From positions 1 to 50,411 of the forward strand of contig JAWQRO010000179.1 in assembly GCA_033557835.1 (NCBI GenBank): a stretch of 50,411 nt of DNA. The letters are read 5' to 3'. Below the pieces are notes generated by a model. That model was not told where the DNA came from, ran no database searches, and saw nothing but the letters and a program-made list of their open reading frames with translations. Positions within the stretch are counted from its first letter, which is position 1, and each line of letters begins with the position of its first letter. Shown piece by piece: positions 40,401-50,411 of the stretch. Origin of the DNA: Helochares maculicollis (Eukaryota; Arthropoda; Insecta; Coleoptera; Hydrophilidae). The position numbers and the translations under genes are program-made.

Positions 40401-42800
40401 ATTGACTAAAAAACCAACAAAGAAAATAACAAGTTAATATTAACACACGCTTCTCCCAGCCCCTATTCACCCCCATTGCCAGCGAAAGTAAATTACTGAC
40501 ATGAAAAGGAATTTCAGAAAGTTAACTCCGCCAGTTATTTCATCTACCGGTATTGAAACAGAGTGGAAACTTCGGGTAAAGCGAAAGCTGGGACAAAAGG
40601 GGTGACGCAATAAGCTCTCTTCTCCCTTTTGTACAGCAAGGAAGGAAGCTTCCGCTCGTCAGCTCAAGGTCAAGTTCACATTTATTGCCATATATTTCCA
40701 GTTAGATGAGACATCTGCCAATTTAGAGCTTTAATCTGATTTAATTAAAGGAAGAAACATGTTATACACGAAACTTATTTTGAAAGTAGCAAAGCGTCAT
40801 TCCCAAAACTCCAAGCTTTTACGTTTCATAGCTTTTCATTAAATATTGATTCGCTGGAAAGCGGTAGCCCCTCGACGAATTTTACTCGAATAAAGAAAGC
40901 TGAGAGCAATTTTCTATCAGAATTTAATTATTCACGAGCAAAGATAAAATCTGCGAACTACTTACATACGTGCGAGGCGCAAAAAACAACTCTGTACAAA
41001 AACATCGTGATCGTTCATAATGTAAATTTCTTTCGTGTAAAAAAGAAATCGTTTTGTGCAAACAAAGAAGATGTATTTTGAAAAAAATTGGAAACAATAT
41101 TTTCCATTAAGGAGCGCTGTAATCGCCGAGGCATTACGCAAATTACATTAGAATTTCAATTCATGTACATTTGTTACAACTTCGTTATACGAGGCTTAAG
41201 CAGAAACATTCCTCATGCCGATTCAGCCCAATCCATCCTCGCCCTTTCAATCGATTATAAAGTTAGATTTTCGTCCCAAATTTTCACATTATGCAGTATA
41301 AAACAATTTCCCTTTAAGGACGTAAACATATCCGCAACCCTTCTACAAATTCTTATACGGAACACAAGTAAATACAAAACCCCGCAAAAAGCGTTGCGTC
41401 TCGAAGTGCCCCTTCCGCAGGCACAAACAGCACGTTGGCGCTTAAACGCAATCTGTAAAATCGCTCTTCCATTAAAACAGTTTAACGAAAAACTGCTTGC
41501 TGAATTAATAAATAGCAATTACTATGCGCTAAGTTTGGTCATCAAGGTTTAAGCGACCCGTAGAAGCCCTACAAACATAGCCTTGCCTGCTTGCAGCACG
41601 GGCAATGAAAACCGAGCAAGATGATCCTCAGCTGATCTGCGAGACTCAGTCACAATACTAGTGGACAAACCAGTTATTTAGAACGGGAAACGAAAAACTG
41701 GATTAAAAGCTGATGTAATAAGATAAGGTAAAAATCATCATCAAGTCAAGGTTAAAATAATTAGCGTGTTACGTTCTGCCACAGATTCAACTAATCGAGA
41801 AAGTGATTAAAGAAGAACTGACCATCAAAACGAAATTTTCGTTCGCATTGTCGCCTTGTCGTTAGTCACACACAGAAAGAGCAAGCATTTTATTTCGCCA
41901 TTACTTGCCGCGCGTATTTTTGATGCAATAAAATTACGCCTCCGGTGGCGGTGGCAATCTACATAAATATGTATGTTAGAGGCATAAAAAATAATAAGGT
42001 GAACCATAAACTTCAGATATTCGTGTTAATATCGATCCCCAGTTGACACTTTGAGGGTCTATTGCATCAGCCTAGGCCTGCCTATGCCTGGTTGGTTGAT
42101 GTTCCTGCTGCTTGCCTGCTTCTGCTGGCGACGGCGGTGGAATCGAGCTTGTTTCAGGGAACGAAGCTGATGCAAGCTCTCCCCTGAAACCACCAGCGCG
42201 CCGCACTTGCTATTGACAATTTTCCTGCAGCCTCGCACGAATGGCTCCACAAATTGAAACGAAAAAAACGTCGTTTACCCTGATGAGTTTTTGTATGCTT
42301 TGATACATATGAGGCAGGGTGAGGAAAAAGCTTTTTTCACAACGACATTACGCAATCCACACTTTCAGGCCGTCATAGATCAAGAGGGCAGCTTCGAGTG
42401 ACAAGCGCTCCAGGGCTTCGCCCCCTCATCCCAGACGTAGCAGCATCGAGAAATGATTTACTCTACTTATTTTGTTGTTGTTTTGAAGTCATCAAGCAGC
42501 ATGAATTGAAAACAAAGACAATTTACATAAAGATAATAAAAATATAGGAGCAGGAGCAACGGTTCGGCAACGCCCAGCAAACTCATCCTATAATAAAATA
42601 AATCTAAAAGTGTATGCAAATTAATGCATACGAATAATGGTGTGCGTGTTTCGGCTCGGGGCATAACAACTAAATATGCAAGAGGAGAACAAAGGAACGA
42701 CGCGTAAAGTCTCGTGGAGAGAGCGCAGGGAAGGTCGGGCCGAACCTATTCTTCTTCGTTCCATAATATCCTTAAGTGGCTAATTTATATACCCTGGCTT
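40401..42800. other. GC-richer unique sequence, no gene recognised
   Basis: This is the least AT-rich non-satellite part of the window, especially 40440-40680, 41090-41480 and 42040-42260. An open frame of 154 codons at 41088-41552 starts with TTG and shows no domain. The character is that of single-copy intergenic or intronic DNA; conserved non-coding elements are possible but cannot be shown from one sequence. Confidence 0.5.
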
Positions 42801-44649
42801 TTGCTTGGTTCGGGTGTAAAATTATATGTAGCAAAAGTTACGTTTGAAAATATACTATCGTTGAGTTCCCAGATTTTATCTGCGAGATCCACAATTTTAT
42901 TGTTGAATTGAACGATACTAACTGTGCAAGGAATTCTCAGTTAGTGGGTGACCAAGTATTTCTCTGGCCTAACTAGGGGGTTTAATTCAGTTTCGTGGGT
43001 CCAGCCAAGTTTCCTAGGTTCACTTGGAACGAGTCAAGTTTCTTGTCGCCTCGTCTTCACGTCGCGTAGAATTGAGGCAGACTGCTCTGGTTGTCATCAG
43101 TCGCCAGTGCCACCAATAACTTAAATTGCCTGATGTAGTAAATTACGGCTTAGCCCATGTTAGGCAGGGGATTAAACTTTCAAACTTCCTAACTCCCATT
43201 GTTAAGTGGACAAAATTTGGTGTTTGTGGATATCATTGATCTATGAGTAAGCATGAATCCTTCGGCGCCACATCCGGTTGCTGAGGCACTTTCATTATTT
43301 ATGTCATTTTTACTTGAGCTTTTCAAATAGCTATTTGTCATTCTGCTGAACAGATTGTGACCTGTAGTATATGTTTGTTCAATACAAAAATATACCTTAC
43401 CTGTGTGCTTTGCTCTTTTCCTTTTCAGCCTCTCTCTCAAAGAAAACAACGAGAGCTTTCTACATTTTATCAATTTTTATCACTTTAATCGCTTGATTTA
43501 TCTATCATGTAAAGTGTAAAAAATTGGGTAAACATGATTTATTGATTTATGTGTAATATAATTTATTTTTGGCTTATCTTTTCCTCGTGCAATGGTGGTA
43601 TATTTGTTTGTACTAGTAGAAATATTCTAGATATCGAGTTTTTTTAATGTCAATAATAGGTACTTTTAGATAAACGATTTTTATTAGTTTTGCTGTTGTA
43701 GACAGGGTGGTGCCTGCTTCGATATTGCTCAACACTGGAGCTCTTTAGATGATTTCAGTATTGGCCAAGAGTATTCTTTTTAAGCTAATATATGCACTAA
43801 GATCAATCACTTATTCTGTCTTAATTTAAAAAATATAAGCCATACTGTTTTTAAATGTTGTCAGGCTTTAAATAATGCATGTTTTATTAAATCAAATAAG
43901 TAGGGCACAAGCATCAATACAAATGGTTTGCATGTAGTACGTTAAATACTTCACAATTATCTAGTAAGACTTATAAATAAGCTTAATCTCGTAGAATATT
44001 GGTATACAGTAATGTTAGAACTATTTTGGAAGATCCACTGTAAAATGAGTCTCCTGAGGAGAGTTTTCTTCTGCCACCAAACTTATTATCGTCAACCTAG
44101 TGCAATAATAATAAAGTTTTATATTTTTATGAAAATCCTCTTAATAAAAAAAATTAAGAAATTGGATGGTAAAACTATAGATTTTGAATGCATAGCTAGA
44201 TCAGTAGTTTTCTTCTCAAATCGGGTGCAATTTGGGCATGAAAAACATAACGATACCAATGAAAATTTGCAATAGTTTGCTGATGGCTTATGAAGAAAAG
44301 CGTAGACTGTAGTTACTATTGAAATTTTGGGTAAGAAAATTTATACAACTTACTGCAACGAAGCCCTGAAGATGTCTTTTCAGCATTGGCATTGTCAAGC
44401 ATCTATCTGAAAACAAAGATATATAGTATACAAATATTAAAACTCCACATTTTCGCATACAAATATATACAACAACAAATTACTAACTGATTTTACATGA
44501 AATAGTCGCAATTTTTAATTAATTGGCAAACAGGAATGGAACCCACTTTCAGGTGTTTTATTTTCGATTATTTTAAGTATAACATTATACAGCTGAAACA
44601 GATCACATAATACATATAAAGTTAATCAACATTGTAAAGTAAGCTGAAA
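42801..44649. other. no gene recognised
   Basis: A GC-richer segment at 42940-43150 has gene-like composition but no long frame. The rest is AT-rich. No TIRs, RNA genes or satellite units were seen before 44650. Confidence 0.5.
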
Positions 44650-46492
44650 GTGAATAGCTGTACCTCCGGTAAAGGGTTTCACTCTCAATTGAGAGCGTCA
44701 ACTTTAGGTTTTTACATCCAGAAACATTCCTTTGTTAAAAGCGTCAACTAGAATGTAGAGAGAAATTTCCTAACTACAAAAGATATAACAAGACAAAAAT
44801 GAGGTGTAAAATTGTTAAGCAGCAGAGGCAAGATAATCAGCAAGCTAATCAAGACATGTAAATGTGAAGATCAGGTTAGTACTTTAGCAGTTGGTAACCC
44901 TTTGGAGAATCAGAAAAAAGATAATAATGAAATAGAATCTTCGACTTTAGATAAGCATCATAACATTAACGTCAACAAATGCAGAGTTTCTTCTAACATC
45001 TACAAAACGTGGAAACTGCACCTTCGGCGCGGCCGATTCGAGCTTCGCCCTGAAATTAATAGTGTCAGCAAAAGATTATTTTATATCCAAAAACATGCCA
45101 CAACAAAAACTGTGGGCTTTGGCGTAAAAACTTTATTTTGAAATTAAATTAAAAAATTGATATTAAAAGAACCGGAAAGTGTGAAACTAAATTGAATATA
45201 AAAGAAAAACTAGAATGTAAGGACAAACTTCCTTCGAACAAAAGATGTAGCAAGAAGATGTGGTGTAAAATTTTTAAACAGTAACAGAGACCAGATAAAT
45301 ACCATAAGAAAGTACTTAAACAATTACAACATTTAGTAACCCTTTGGAGTATCAGTAAAATGTTAATAATGGGATAGAATCTTCGACTTAATAAGAGTGG
45401 CAAGATAAGCAAAATTTAACGTCACCAAATGCAACGATTTGCTCTCCATTAAGAGTGTCAATCTAAGATTATTTTACACCCAGAAACATTCCGCTACTAA
45501 AGTCGTCGGCTTTGGCGTAAAAACTGTACTTTGAAATTAAATATTTTTTTTTATTAAAAGTCGGAATCTGTAAATCAAAGTTGAATATGAAGAAAAGCTA
45601 GAATGAAGAGAGGAACTTCATTCGTGCAAAAGATGTAACAAATGTGGTGTAACATTTTTAAACAGTAAGAGTGACAAGATAATCAGCAACTCAATGAAGA
45701 ATCGTAAATATGAATAGAGAATTAGAACCTTTTGAAATATCAGGAAAACATTAGCAATTAGTAAGAGTGGCAACATAAGCAAAACGCCTTTAACACCAAC
45801 AAATGCAGCGTTTCTTCGGCACAAGCGATTCGATTTTCGCTCTTAATTAAGAGTGTCAACCTAAGTTTCTTCAACCAGAAACATTCCGCTGCTAAAAGCG
45901 TCACCTTAGATATAAAAAATGTATTTTGAAATCACATTAAAAAATTTACTTTAGAAGAGACAGAATTTGTAAAACGAAGTTGAATATGAAGAAAACCTGG
46001 AATGTACATTAAAACCTTTTTCGTACAAAAGCTATAGCAAGAAAATCTGAACAGAAAGTTAGTACTTGCCCAATTGCAACATTTGGCAACCTATTGGGAT
46101 AAAAGAAAAAGATTGACAATGCGAGAAAATCGTTGAATAAGTAAGAGTGGTAAAATAAGCAACAGACCTTTAACACCACCAAATCAATCGTTTCTTCGGT
46201 ACAACCAATTTAAGCTTCGCTCTCAATTAAGAGCGTCAATCTACGTTTTAACATTCTGCTACTAGTAGCGTCGTCTTAGGCGTAGAAAATGTATTTTGAA
46301 ATTAAATTTAAAAATTTACATCAAAAGAGTCAGAATTTATAGAACAAAGTTTAATATGAAGCAACAGTTGATTGTAATTTACGGCGTAAATTACAAAAAT
46401 TTAAAATAAAATATCAGAAAAATGTTGGAAGTTTAACAAAAGACTCGAAATAGTACTACTAGTAAGCCTCTAACATCTTTAAACGTGTAAGA

Positions 46493-46507
46493 TGTGCCTT
46501 CGGCACA
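46493..46507 (+). repeat. hairpin box with compensated stem
   Basis: TGTGCC (46493-46498), loop TTC, GGCACA (46502-46507): a perfect 6-bp stem. Relative to the usual GCGCC/GGCGC both partners have changed (C to T and G to A). Confidence 0.6.
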
Positions 46508-47690
46508 ATTAGTAAGAGCGTCAGCTTAAGCTCTTTACGTCCGCTAATAGAAGAGTTGGCTTAGGCGAACAAGAAAAACTTGTAATTAGAATAATCAGAT
46601 TGTGTAAAACAAAATTGTATATAAAGACAAAATAGAATTGAAGTTTCAATTAGGAATGTCAACCTGAACTTTTATCACCGACAAAACACTCCGCGTCTGT
46701 AAATAGAATACAAAAAACAAATAGAAAAAATGAGTGTTTAATTGAGAGCGTCAATCTAAACTCTTTACACCCAAAAGAATTCTGAATTTAAAAGCGTCGG
46801 CTTAGGGCAAGACTTTTTTGAAATTAAAAAAGTTGTGAATAAAGACAATATTGAAATGAACGCTGAATTAAGAGCGTCAATTTAAGCTTGTTGCACCCAG
46901 AAACATTTCGACAATAAAAGCCACAACTTAAGCATACAACACAAATAGGTTTTAATTAAAGGAAGCATAATATTTAAGTTGAATATACTGAACATATTAG
47001 AAGTGAACGTTCAATTAAGAGCGTCAATATAAACTCATTACTTCTTAAAGCATTCTGCTATTAAAAGCATCGGTTTAAACGAAGAAAACCTGTTTTGTAA
47101 TAGAAAGAGTCAGAATTTCTTAGACAAAATTGTATAGAAAGACACAACAGAAATGATCTTTCAATTAAGGGCGTCAATCTAAGTCAGCATAAGGTTTTAT
47201 CACCCAGAAACCTTTCACTATTAAGAGCGAATGCATAAGTGTAGAAAACAAATACTTTGTAATTAAAGGAAATGTTAAAGTTGAATACAAAGAACAAATA
47301 GATACGAGCATTCAATTAAGAGCGGAAATTTATTTTTTTTTATATTCAAAAGAATTCTGGTATTAAAAGCGTCGGTTTAGGGCTAGAATAATTCCTTTTT
47401 AAAAAGATAAAGACAACATAGAAATGAAATTTGAATTAAGAGCGTCAACTCAAGTTTGTTACATCCAGAAACATTTCGCTAATAAATGTGCCGACTTAAG
47501 GGTATAAAACAAATACTTTGAAATTAAAGGAAGCATAATATTAAAGTTAAAGACACAGAACAAATATAAATGAACCTTCAATTAAGAGCGTCAACAACAA
47601 TGGCTAAAGGCTAAATAAAATTTGGTTTGCCTTTCAAATAGTTAAAATTTGTAAAAAAAAGTTGTGAACAAAGACAACATAGAAATGAAC

Positions 47691-49195
47691 GCTCAATTAA
47701 GAGCGACAACTTAACGTTTTTACATCCAGAAACATTTCGTTATTAAAAGAGGCGACTTACTATAGGCATATAAAACAAATACTTTGTAATTTTGAAAGAA
47801 GCCAAATATCAAAGTTGAACACAAAGAACAGATAGAAATGAACGTTCAATTGAGAACGTCAATCTAAACTCTACATCCAAAAGTACTCTGCTATTAAAAG
47901 CATTGACTTAAAGTTATAAAACATTTGTTTTGTTATTAAAGTAGTCAGAATGTGTAAAGCAAATTTGTGAATAAAGACAACATAGAAATAAACGCTCAAT
48001 TAAGAGCGTCAAATTAAGCTTTTTACGTCCAGAAACATTTCGTTATTAAAAGAGGCGACTTACTGTAAGCATATAAAACAAGTACTTAGTAATTTTGAAT
48101 GAAGCAGAATATCAAAGTTGGATACATAAAACAGTTAAAAATGAGCATTTAATTAAGAGCGTCAAAACTCTTTACATCCACAAGCATTCTGCTATTAAAA
48201 GCGTGGGCTAAAAGCTATAAAATATTTTTTTAGCTATTAAAGTAGTCAGAATTTGTAAATCAAATTTGTGAATAAAGACAACATATAAATGAACGATCAA
48301 TTAAGAGCGTCAACTTAAGCTTTTTACGCCCAGAAACATTTCGTTATTAAAAGAGGCGACTTACTGTAAGCATATAAAACAAGTACTTAGTAATTTTGAA
48401 TGAAGCAGAACATCAAAGTTGGATACATAAAACAGTTAAAAATGAACATTTAATTAAGAGCGTCAAAACTCTTTACATCCACAAGCATTCTGCTGTTAAA
48501 AGCGTGGGCTAAAAGCTATAAAATATTTGTTTAGCTATTAAAGTAGTCAGAATTTGTAAATCAAATTTGTGAATAAAGACAACAAAGAAAGGAACGCTCA
48601 ATTAAGAGCGTCAACTTAAGCTTTTTACGTCCAGAAACATTTAGTTATTAAAAGAGGCGACTTACTGTAAGCATATAAAACAAGTACTTAATAATTTTAA
48701 ATGAAGCAGAATATCAAAGTTGGATACAAAAAACAGTTAAAAATGAACATTTAATTAAGAGCGTCAAAACTCTTTACATCCAAAAGCATTCTGCTATTAA
48801 AAGCGTGGGCTAAAAGTATATAAAACATTTGTTTAGCTATTAAAGTAGTCAAAATTTGTAAATCAAATTTGGGAATAAAGACAACATAGAAATGAACGCT
48901 CAATTAAGAGCGTCAACTTAAGCTTTTTACATCCAGAAAAATTTCGCTTTTAAAACAGGCGACTTACTATAACCATATGAAACAAATACTTTGTAATTTT
49001 AAAGGAAGCAGAATATCAAAGTTAAATAAAAAGAACATATAGAAATCAACGTTCAATTAAGAGCGCCAATCTAAGCTCTATTCAAAAGTATTCTGCTACT
49101 AAAAGCGTCGGCTAAAGTCTAGAAAAAATTGGCTGCAATTAAAACAGTCGGAATTTGTAAAACAAATCCAGAACGATCCAGAAACATTTGAGTTT
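47691..49195 (+). repeat. dimeric higher-order repeat, period 301-303 bp
   Basis: Type-A units start at 47691, 47994, 48295, 48596 and 48898, spaced 303, 301, 301 and 302 bp. A type-B unit lies about 153 bp after each A (anchor AATT at 48151, 48452, 48753). Type A continues into AGAGGCGACTTACTGTAAGC and type B into AAAGCGTGGGCTAAAAGC. The copies at 48001-48300 and 48301-48600 differ at only about 10 positions by eye, showing recent homogenisation. The last units decay and the array ends in a broken CCAGAAACATT near 49190. Confidence 0.92.
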
Positions 49196-50340
49196 GAGTG
49201 TTTAGTTTCTACTGAGTAATTACTACTAATGTTAAAATTTTAACTGAGAATCTATCAGTAAAGGTTACGTTTAAACATAAGGCAATGTTACTAAGCTGAC
49301 ATTACATTTCTAAAATGTAATCATATATCGGTGTAAAACAAAATATATCCTAATATTTTGCGATTCTTAAAAAAATCTGCAACCAGCCAGGCCACTTGTG
49401 AGGCTGCATTTGATGTATTGATGAACTGATTCTTCGAAACCGCCTTTAAAAGATGCTATATTAGAAGTTTTCTATTTACATTGCATGCAAATAGACGGTA
49501 TGAATGTTTTTATACCTGTCAGAAAAGATAAATGACAACCGTAATTTATTTTCTTGGTCTAAGCGTGGTTGAAATCTGTATTGTTCATCATAAAATTGCA
49601 CTTTATGAAAATGCTGTCCGTCCTAAAACTGATTTACTAAGCCCCCAAAAATCTACCGAAATATTCTGAAATTTGGTGTCTGAAACTTAATTTCGTCATT
49701 TACTTCCAAGAAGACATTTGACAAAAAAACTTTTCTTCTCATTTGAAATTTTGATATACATATATTACAAGTAAAAATACTTACTACATCGAGAGAGTGC
49801 AAAATAAAATCAATTAGATCGAAATTAAACAAAAAAAGACAAAAATCATAATGATAATGATCGAAAGTTACTATAAAACTACTAGCTCCATACCATTTAC
49901 TTAAGACAGAGATCTTTTGATTAATAATGAAATAATGAAACAAGCAACAGGTAGAAACTATTGCAAATTTAAAGAATAATTTATAAATGAAAAGTTTAGT
50001 AGCAACAAAATAACAAAGTGGAACAATTTCAAGAAGACAATTTCGTATTTTCCATATAAGCCACAATGTAAAATGACACAGAAACCAACCAATTTTAGCA
50101 CAATATTTGCCTTTTTTAATTCAGGATATTAAATTCGTAATTAAATTGAATTATTTGATTATGAAGCAATCTTCTGTGATAATGATAATGAAATAAACAT
50201 AACTCTGTCGAAAGCGTGTAGATATATTAATTTGTTGATTGATCCGTATTTGGAATACTGCAAACAATTTTTAGATAACAAACTATGCATGAGTCATAAA
50301 ATTTGGAACAAATAATTCGCAAGGTATCATAATTGTGATG
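49196..50340. other. AT-rich, no gene recognised
   Basis: No coding, RNA or repeat features are evident. A 137-codon minus-strand frame at 49653-50066 is rich in Phe, Ile and Leu, as expected by chance in AT-rich DNA. Confidence 0.55.
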
Positions 50341-50356
50341 TATATATGTATATATG

Positions 50357-50405
<49 letters not shown>
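50341..50405. repeat. (TA)n microsatellite with TATG interruptions
   Basis: TATATATGTATATATGTATG leads into a pure TA run close to the window end. Confidence 0.97.
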
Positions 50406-50409
<4 letters not shown>

Positions 50410-50411
50410 TT

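Larger units (their letters stand above)
44650..49195 (+). repeat. satellite array 2: direct units of about 390 bp, then about 150 bp, then 301-303 bp dimers
   Basis: The array belongs to the same family as array 1, sharing AATTAAGAGCGTCAA, TAAGnTTnTTnCA, CCAGAAACATT and CGCTATTAAAAGCGTC. All units point the same way. From 44.65 to about 46.3 kb the core recurs about every 380-400 bp. Units there still carry remnants of the GC-rich hairpin box (45018-45050, 45815-45855, 46195-46235, 46493-46510). From about 46.5 kb the spacing falls to roughly 140-150 bp and the hairpin box disappears. From 47691 the units pair into a higher-order repeat. A recurrent tail, AAAGACAACATAGAAATGAAC, precedes many units. 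No long reading frame is conserved across units, so this is not a coding repeat. Confidence 0.88.

Noticed and set aside
41088..41552. 154-codon open frame on the plus strand
   Set aside because: It starts with TTG, has no recognised domain or signal, and overlaps an open frame on the other strand; chance in GC-richer DNA is more likely.
47691..49195. Regularly spaced palindromic repeats resembling a CRISPR array
   Set aside because: Spacers are themselves repeated, the period is about 150/301 bp, no cas genes are present, and the context is a eukaryotic genome; this is a satellite.
49653..50066. 137-codon minus-strand frame rich in hydrophobic residues
   Set aside because: Low-complexity Phe/Ile/Leu content typical of AT-rich noncoding DNA; no topology or motif to support a membrane protein.

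Overview
The window is AT-rich animal DNA, almost certainly from an insect. The support is a eukaryotic tRNA-Ile(AAU) gene with internal A and B boxes and a pol III T-run terminator, at least five distinguishable mariner (DD34D) lineages, a decayed Tigger/pogo-type element, three LINE reverse-transcriptase remnants, and long satellite arrays. No operon-like gene packing and no intact host protein gene is visible. The microsatellites and the tRNA sequence would suit a higher fly, but the order cannot be settled from sequence alone.

Layout. 0-3 kb: the start of a mariner transposase, cut by the window edge, then a decayed Tigger/pogo transposase and a LINE fragment, all on the minus strand. 3-6 kb: mostly unique sequence with the tRNA-Ile gene. 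6-12 kb: a direct tandem duplication of a unit of about 2.4 kb. Both copies carry the same irritans-like mariner at the same place, and the second is interrupted by a 1.2-kb inverted-repeat element with a TA target duplication. 13-14 kb: a Hsmar1-like mariner remnant (minus). 14-17 kb: unique sequence. 17.2-21.3 kb: satellite array 1, built of sub-units of about 330 bp in alternating orientation, with a mariner inserted in it. 21.3-27.6 kb: no recognisable gene. 27.6-30.0 kb: a 5'-truncated LINE (minus) with a 12-bp target-site duplication. 30.3-31.5 kb: a second copy of the mariner family found in array 1, with both TIRs. 31.5-35 kb: nothing recognisable. 35.2-38.5 kb: a transposon cluster (full-length but dead mariner, LINE fragment, internally deleted mariner). 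38.5-44.6 kb: no recognised gene. 44.65-49.2 kb: satellite array 2, in direct orientation, changing from a unit of about 390 bp to about 150 bp and then to a dimeric 301-303 bp higher-order repeat. 49.2 kb to the end: AT-rich sequence closing in a (TA)n tract.

How the parts relate. The only gene likely to function is the tRNA. Every transposase or reverse transcriptase is broken, several at catalytic residues. The most unusual content is the satellite family shared by arrays 1 and 2. It has a core repeat of about 46 bp, a GC-rich box that can fold into two adjacent hairpins, and two different higher-order arrangements (inverted versus direct dimeric) only 23 kb apart. I could not identify it with a named family. 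All identifications come from reading translations and motifs by eye; no database search was run.
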